Below are positions 27,278 through 32,750 of a DNA stretch of 32,750 nucleotides, piece by piece. The notes below the pieces were generated by a model that saw only the letters and a list, made by a program, of their open reading frames with translations, was not told the origin of the DNA and did not search any database. The position numbers and the translations under genes are program-made. Origin of the DNA: Desulfuromonadaceae bacterium (GTDB taxonomy: Bacteria; Desulfobacterota; Desulfuromonadia; Geobacterales; Pseudopelobacteraceae); contig JAQUCU010000008.1 of the NCBI GenBank assembly GCA_028686055.1, forward strand, positions 1 to 32,750, read 5' to 3'. Each line of letters starts with the position of its first letter. Within the stretch, counting starts at the first letter, position 1.

Positions 27278-28641
27278 CTCGCTCCCCGCCTGAAGAGAAC
27301 CACCTGAATGGTTTCCAGTATTATCATCAGGTCAAAGGTCAGTGATATATTCTTGATGTAATAGAGATCATAGCGAAGCTTTTCCAGTGCGTCCTCGACA
27401 GAAGCCCCGTAAGGATAGCTGACCTGTGCCCACCCGGTAACCCCCGGCTTGACAAAATGCCGCTCTGAATAATAGGGGATGGCCTCTTTCAGCTTCCTGA
27501 CAAATTCGGGACGTTCCGGGCGCGGCCCCACCATGCTCATATCGCCGCGCAATATATTGAAAAATTGCGGCAATTCGTCGATGCGGCTCTTGCGAAAGAA
27601 CTCACCTATACGGGTAACACGTGAGTCATTTTTCTGGGCCCATACCGCACCCGTCCCGCTTTCAGCATCCGCACGCATCGTTCTGAATTTATAGAGAAAG
27701 AAGCTTTTCTCCATCTCACCAACCCGTTCCTGGCGGTAAAAAACCGGACCGGGAGAATCGAGCTTTATGGCCAGGGCTATCAGCGGCATGAAGGGAGCTG
27801 TCAGGGCTATGCCTATTGTTGCACAGAAGACATCTACACCCCGTTTGACTACCTTGCGCAAGTGACTGATTTTGAAACCTTGTGAAAAGATGATCCAACT
27901 CGGGTTGATACCTTCCGGAAACAGCTTGCCGGTAACATGCTCATAGAATGATGGTGCATCCATCACTTCTACGCCCGCCAGCTTGCAGGCCATGACCTCA
28001 TGGAACGGAAACACTCCGCGCCGCTCCGTCAGAGACACAACGATCTTATCCGCCTTCACCCGCTTGACCGTTTCCAGGAGTCCGCCTCTGTTTTCCAGGA
28101 TCGTTCCCGGCGGCACCTGAGGGGTTTCATTAGAGCACTGTATATAACCGGAGAGCAGATAATTTTCGTCGGATTCAGGGATGATCGCCCCCATATCCCG
28201 AGCGGTAGGTCCGACACCGAGTATCACAATTCGTCGTGCAAGACCGCGGGACTTCACACAGATGCGGTATGTCATATGCAAAAAAAACTGAAGTATGCCG
28301 AAAATGATGATTGCAGTCGCCAACAGCCCCCGGCCATACATGTCGTTATCGTTCGTATAGATCAGAAATGAAAAGACAAAGCACGACACCCCCAGTGAAG
28401 CCAGTATCTTAACAGCGATCTCACTGGTGATAAGTTCGTGGTGGTTTTTATAGATTTCGGCCAGAAATGATAAAAACACGACTATCAACATAAACAGGAA
28501 GATTTTGACGCCTCCAAGCGCCATAGCATTCTCCATCGCCGGATTTTTGTGAGCCTGGATCGAAATAGCAGCCAGCATAGCCAGAAAGGCTGCCGTGCTG
28601 TCGCCCAGAACTAAAAGTATGGTTCTCTTGTTCTGTCCCAT
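27274..28641 (-). CDS. Polyprenyl-phosphate sugar phosphotransferase (TIGR03013-like)
   Basis: C-terminal KRGVDVFCATIGIALTAPFMPLIALAIKLDSPGPVFYRQERVGEMEKSFFLYKFRTMRADAE...GDMSMVGPRPERPEFV; N-terminal TM and CoA-binding-like region. Confidence 0.93.
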   Translation of the reverse strand: MGQNKRTILLVLGDSTAAFLAMLAAISIQAHKNPAMENAMALGGVKIFLFMLIVVFLSFLAEIYKNHHELITSEIAVKILASLGVSCFVFSFLIYTNDNDMYGRGLLATAIIIFGILQFFLHMTYRICVKSRGLARRIVILGVGPTARDMGAIIPESDENYLLSGYIQCSNETPQVPPGTILENRGGLLETVKRVKADKIVVSLTERRGVFPFHEVMACKLAGVEVMDAPSFYEHVTGKLFPEGINPSWIIFSQGFKISHLRKVVKRGVDVFCATIGIALTAPFMPLIALAIKLDSPGPVFYRQERVGEMEKSFFLYKFRTMRADAESGTGAVWAQKNDSRVTRIGEFFRKSRIDELPQFFNILRGDMSMVGPRPERPEFVRKLKEAIPYYSERHFVKPGVTGWAQVSYPYGASVEDALEKLRYDLYYIKNISLTFDLMIILETIQVVLFRRGAR

Positions 28642-28683
28642 AACAATGTTCCTTGAATCTCAATTATCAGAACAAGCCAGCCG

Positions 28684-31299
28684 TCAGAATTTTCTCGCCT
28701 GCTGGACCCCGGCGGTTTTCTTGGAACGGACAGCTGCCTTCGGCTTCGTCATTCCTGAAGCCTGTTGTAGAAGAGCAAGGTGGCTGTTGACCGTCGGATT
28801 ACCGGGGAGAAGCACCAAAGCCCTCTCCAGATACTTTCGGGCCTCCTGATGACGGCCGTTTTTAAGGAGTGCATAACCGACCGTATCCATGATGACCGGG
28901 TTTCCAGGATCCAGAGCAATTGCCCTTTCAGCCAGTCGGAGGGCTTCTTCTTTAGCCCCGTACCCATCGAGATACAAGTATGCGAGATTATTGAAGGGGG
29001 CGGCATACTCGTTGGATAAAGCCAGAGCCACGCGATACTTTTTGATGGCTTCCTTCCTGTTACCCTCTGCCTCCAGCAATGTCCCCTGGGTAAAATAGGC
29101 CGGGGCATAATCAGGGTGTTTCCGTAAAAGTTCATCACATACCTTTTGAGCCATGGCATGGTTTCCAGACCCGAAGTAAAGCCCTGCCAATGCAAGTGCC
29201 GGCTGAGGGTTGCGGCCATCACGCTGGACGGCTTTTTTCAGCGTTTCGATTGCCAACTGCGGTTTGTTTTGTACCTTGTATACGGAGGCAAGCAGCATGT
29301 ATCCGGCAGAAGAGTCCGGTTTGAGTGTAATCGCCCGCTCGGCCTCTTTTATGGCTTCCGGCAATTTCTTCATAGCCGTATAGACTGAGACTTTTACCGA
29401 GATTGCGCGTTCCGGTGATATGGCCTCCATATCGTCGCATGTTTTAAGGGCCTCGTTATACTGTCCCTTTTTCAGATACAATCGCACTTTCTGCTCCATT
29501 AGAATCGCAGAGCGCGGAATGTAGCGGCCGGCCTCAACAAGAATCGCAAGCGGTTTCTCTGTATCTCCCTTTCTTTCATAATAACGGGACAATGCAAGGT
29601 AGGCCGTAACATCCCGGGTTTCCTTGGCTTTAAGGTACCAGGCAAGTGCTTCGTTGTCGCGCCGATATGATTCCAGAAGCGCAGCCATCTGCAGCATGGC
29701 CTTCACATTACCTGGCTGTTTCTTCAGAACTTCCGAATATTCGTTCAATGCGCGATCGACATCACGAATTGCGGCATAATAGCCGGCAAGCATAAAATAG
29801 GGAGCAACGGCGCCTGGATCGCATTCTTTTGCTTTTTTCAGATAACGGATCGCTTCGGCAGGCTTATTGTCTGCAAACATGATTTTTGCTATTCCGTAAT
29901 TCAGAACAGAATCGCTTTTTTTGCCTGACATACCCGCGTTAAGGGTGGCCAGTGCTTTGGCGCGCTCATCATGTTGTTCATAAAAGGAGGATAATATAAG
30001 CCTTGTATTGAGGATTTCAGGCGCGACACGAACCGCCGTCTTAAGATCCGTTTCAACTTCTGCGGTTTTTCCCTGACGGAGGTGGAATACCCCCTTCTTC
30101 AGGTACGCGTCGGCCAGCTTTGGTTCTATTTTGGTTGCTCTATCAAGCTCTTTCATTCCTTCTTCATACGCTCCCTTTGCCATATAGGCGTTACCGAGCA
30201 TGTAATGCCCCTGTGAATTTTCATCATCAGTTTCAATGAGTTTTGTTAACTCCGCTATCGCATCGTCAACGCGCTTCTGCTGCAGAAGGATCATGCCGGT
30301 AAGGAGCCTGGCCTGACTGAAAGACGGGACGCGGTCGAGAATCTGCCGGAATTGGCTCAGGGCACTTTCCAGATCTCCGTTGCCATAAAGGCTGAGACCA
30401 AGAAAATAATAACCGGCCACGCTCGGTCGGAGTTTATTGGCATTCTGCAGAGCGGTGATTGCCTCGGTAAAATTCTTTTTATGGTAGGAAACAATCCCTT
30501 TTAGACGGTACCCCTCCGCGTTCTCCGGGAATTTTTTAACAAGCTCAGCGGCAATTGTTTCTGCGATGACAACATGGCCAAGATCAAAATGCAGAAGCCC
30601 GGCCTTATACGGTGCAACCGGGTCGGCGGGATTCATCTCACCCAGCTTTTTGTAACGTGCAATAGCGTCAGCTTTTTTCCCAAGCCTGGATTCAGTTCCA
30701 GCCAGGAGATAGAGCGCGCGGGTATTAGTTGGCGCTTTTTTGACAATTTCCTCCAGTAATACCCTTGCTTTTTCCAATTTCCCCTGTCCTGCCTGAAGTG
30801 CCGCCAGCTCAAGTTTAGCTGAAATACTTTCTGGGTCTCTCTTCAGGGCCTGATGAAAAAATGTTTCAGCTTCCTGAGGCATATTCTTGATTCTATAGGC
30901 GATGCCTATGGTTTCCAGTGCATCCGGCGAATCCGCATTGGTTGAGAGATATTCCCGGGCCTGACTTATAGCCACATCCGGTTTACCGAGAAAATTGTAC
31001 AGCTTTGCCAAATCCAGCTTTATGTCCTGCTGATTTGGATTAAGCAGCTTCACTTTCTGGAATTCCTTCTCTGCAAGCTCATATTTTCTTGCCGATACAT
31101 ACGCCTTGGCCAACTGGTAACGGGCATCAAGATGGTTCTGGTTTTTCTCCAGGGCATTCCTGAAAAGCACGATTGCGCCGTTGGCGTTTCCTTCGCGAAG
31201 CGCCTTTACTCCATCGGCATACAGTTCATCACTGGTTTTGCCGGTACAACCGGAACTGAAGATGATTACAGTCAGCAGGAATATTATTTTACTGTACAC
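28684..31299 (-). CDS. prsT: PEP-CTERM system TPR-repeat lipoprotein (PrsT-like)
   Basis: About 20 TPR-like repeats; lipoprotein signal VYSKIIFLLTVIIFSSGC. Start proposed at GTG 31299 (GGAGGG RBS 8 nt upstream) instead of the track start 31341. Confidence 0.9.
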   Translation of the reverse strand: MYSKIIFLLTVIIFSSGCTGKTSDELYADGVKALREGNANGAIVLFRNALEKNQNHLDARYQLAKAYVSARKYELAEKEFQKVKLLNPNQQDIKLDLAKLYNFLGKPDVAISQAREYLSTNADSPDALETIGIAYRIKNMPQEAETFFHQALKRDPESISAKLELAALQAGQGKLEKARVLLEEIVKKAPTNTRALYLLAGTESRLGKKADAIARYKKLGEMNPADPVAPYKAGLLHFDLGHVVIAETIAAELVKKFPENAEGYRLKGIVSYHKKNFTEAITALQNANKLRPSVAGYYFLGLSLYGNGDLESALSQFRQILDRVPSFSQARLLTGMILLQQKRVDDAIAELTKLIETDDENSQGHYMLGNAYMAKGAYEEGMKELDRATKIEPKLADAYLKKGVFHLRQGKTAEVETDLKTAVRVAPEILNTRLILSSFYEQHDERAKALATLNAGMSGKKSDSVLNYGIAKIMFADNKPAEAIRYLKKAKECDPGAVAPYFMLAGYYAAIRDVDRALNEYSEVLKKQPGNVKAMLQMAALLESYRRDNEALAWYLKAKETRDVTAYLALSRYYERKGDTEKPLAILVEAGRYIPRSAILMEQKVRLYLKKGQYNEALKTCDDMEAISPERAISVKVSVYTAMKKLPEAIKEAERAITLKPDSSAGYMLLASVYKVQNKPQLAIETLKKAVQRDGRNPQPALALAGLYFGSGNHAMAQKVCDELLRKHPDYAPAYFTQGTLLEAEGNRKEAIKKYRVALALSNEYAAPFNNLAYLYLDGYGAKEEALRLAERAIALDPGNPVIMDTVGYALLKNGRHQEARKYLERALVLLPGNPTVNSHLALLQQASGMTKPKAAVRSKKTAGVQQARKF

Positions 31300-31779
31300 A
31301 GCAGTACCCTCCGGGATGAACACCTTAAGCACCCTGCACATCCATTGATAGTAATCTTTTAATACAGATGGTTATCACAGAGTGTGCCATGCCGCCAAAC
31401 ACGGATATATTTGCCAATACAGCATGTTATGCACCACCGATCACGATGCCGGCATGTTAGGTTATGTGGCATTTATGAATATGATTTTGGCTGGAGACAG
31501 GATTTAAAAGGGATGGAATAAATGGTAAAAAATATGACCGATGTTAACTGAAAATGCCACCTTGCCGGATATCTATCAAAGGTCCTCTGCTGTAAAAGTT
31601 GCTATCTTTACTGTCGGTATGCTTTACGCTTATCGAGCAGAAGCGACCATGGAGAACTAAATTGTATCTCAATATCTGATGGTTACTATTTGGCATATCT
31701 GATGCTTGTGCCTTTACTGAGACGTCAGGCTGCATATTTTACTGATTACCCCGCAGGTGTTTAAACGGAGGGGGGTTCT

Positions 31780-32750
31780 ATGCCGACAAAGGCAAAAATA
31801 CTTTTGGCGGAAGATGATGGCGTTTCAGCGCGATATTTGAAACAGTCATTAGCCCGCATGGGGTATGAGATAACAGGCATGATTCAGGCCGGTGAAGAGG
31901 TCATCGAGTCGGTCGCAGAAAATCAGCCGGATTTGATCATTATGGACATTACCCTTGGCGGAAAAGTCGACGGAATAACCGCAGCGCAAAATGTACTTAC
32001 CCGGTTCGGTATTCCCGTTATCTATGTTACCGGCAATACAGATATTGATATTTTTGAGCGGGCCAAACTTACGGAACCGTATGCTTATCTCATCAAGCCA
32101 TATGAACTTGGCCAGCTGCAAAACACCATCGAGTTAGCCCTGTTCAAGCACACCTTCGAAAGCAGGTTAAAGGAGAGTGAGACCAGGTATCGCACAATAT
32201 TCGATGTAAGTGACAATGCAATGATGCTGATAGATTCCAATTCTATTATCACCATGATCAATGAGCAATTTGCGAACATGTTGGGGTGTTCAAAAGAATC
32301 AGTGGAACACAAGATGAACTGGACTGATTTTTTCACAGACAGTGACCGTATTAGACTTGAGAATGAACTGCAGCAGGTGCGGGGCGAAACCGGCGGGACA
32401 CCCGGTCGTTTCGAGACAACGCTTGTTGACAGGACAGGCCGTACAAGAATTGTTTATACGAATGTAAAGAAGTTCCCAGGTTCAAGTACATGTATTGTTT
32501 CCATGAATGATGTTTCGGAACTAAAACAGGCAGAGGCAGAAATTCGGGCGTTGAACGACAGGCTCAACAAGACGAATGAGGGGTTGAACGAGGAAATCAC
32601 CTTACGCGAAAGGATTGAAAAACAATTGCGGTATAAAGCAACCCATGACTATCTGACCGGCCTGCCTAATCGTGTCCTGTTCTTTGACCGTTTAAAACAG
32701 GCTATTGCCTTCGAAGAACGCCATAATACATTAATATCCCTGATGGTTCT
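31780..32750 (+). CDS. Response regulator REC-PAS-GGDEF protein (diguanylate cyclase-like), truncated at the window edge
   Basis: Open frame from ATG 31780 (GGAGGGGGG upstream): MPTKAKILLAEDDGVSARYLKQSLARMGYEITGMIQAGEEV...LIIMDITLGG...LIKPYE (REC); ESETRYRTIFDVSDNAMMLID... (PAS); YKATHDYLTGLPNRVLFFDRLKQAIA (GGDEF N-terminus). Missing from the ORF track because it has no stop in the window. Confidence 0.92.
   Translation, partial: MPTKAKILLAEDDGVSARYLKQSLARMGYEITGMIQAGEEVIESVAENQPDLIIMDITLGGKVDGITAAQNVLTRFGIPVIYVTGNTDIDIFERAKLTEPYAYLIKPYELGQLQNTIELALFKHTFESRLKESETRYRTIFDVSDNAMMLIDSNSIITMINEQFANMLGCSKESVEHKMNWTDFFTDSDRIRLENELQQVRGETGGTPGRFETTLVDRTGRTRIVYTNVKKFPGSSTCIVSMNDVSELKQAEAEIRALNDRLNKTNEGLNEEITLRERIEKQLRYKATHDYLTGLPNRVLFFDRLKQAIAFEERHNTLISLMV

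Noticed and set aside
28749-29222. 157-aa minus-strand ORF
   Set aside because: Alternate frame inside the PrsT-like gene, whose TPR repeats are clearly the coding frame.
28684-31341. Long periodic structure that could suggest a DNA repeat array
   Set aside because: The periodicity is the ~34-aa TPR repeats of the protein; the DNA is not a near-identical repeat or CRISPR.
31544-31735. 63-aa minus-strand ORF in the divergent gap
   Set aside because: No RBS or family signal noticed; the region is more likely promoter/leader for the flanking genes.

Overview
Window dominated by a minus-strand exopolysaccharide locus of the exosortase (XrtA/EpsH, PEP-CTERM) type. Reading the minus strand from the right: PrsT-like TPR lipoprotein, TIGR03013-like sugar transferase, Wza-like export protein, Wzz-like chain-length protein, CpsD-like kinase, ExeA-like ATPase, beta-barrel outer-membrane protein, polysaccharide deacetylase, DegT aminotransferase, exosortase, EpsI, an APH-domain protein, GT4, O-antigen-ligase/polymerase-like protein, GT4, second deacetylase and GT2. 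The left part holds a flippase, hexapeptide acyltransferase, methyltransferase, an FdtB-like aminotransferase, a fused FdtC/FdtA-like protein and another GT2. Two plus-strand units interrupt this. (1) At ~7.95-8.06 kb there is a GEMM-I family cyclic dinucleotide riboswitch whose ligand-contact position looks like the GEMM-Ib (3',3'-cGAMP) type of Geobacter relatives. It overlaps an intrinsic terminator and precedes two tandem, apparently paralogous secreted lectin-fold-like proteins. (2) A REC-PAS-GGDEF gene runs off the right edge and is absent from the supplied ORF track. The most interesting unit is the putative cGAMP-switched pair of secreted proteins embedded in an exosortase/EPS locus, with a GGDEF gene at its end. 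All family names come from motif recognition by eye; no searches were run.
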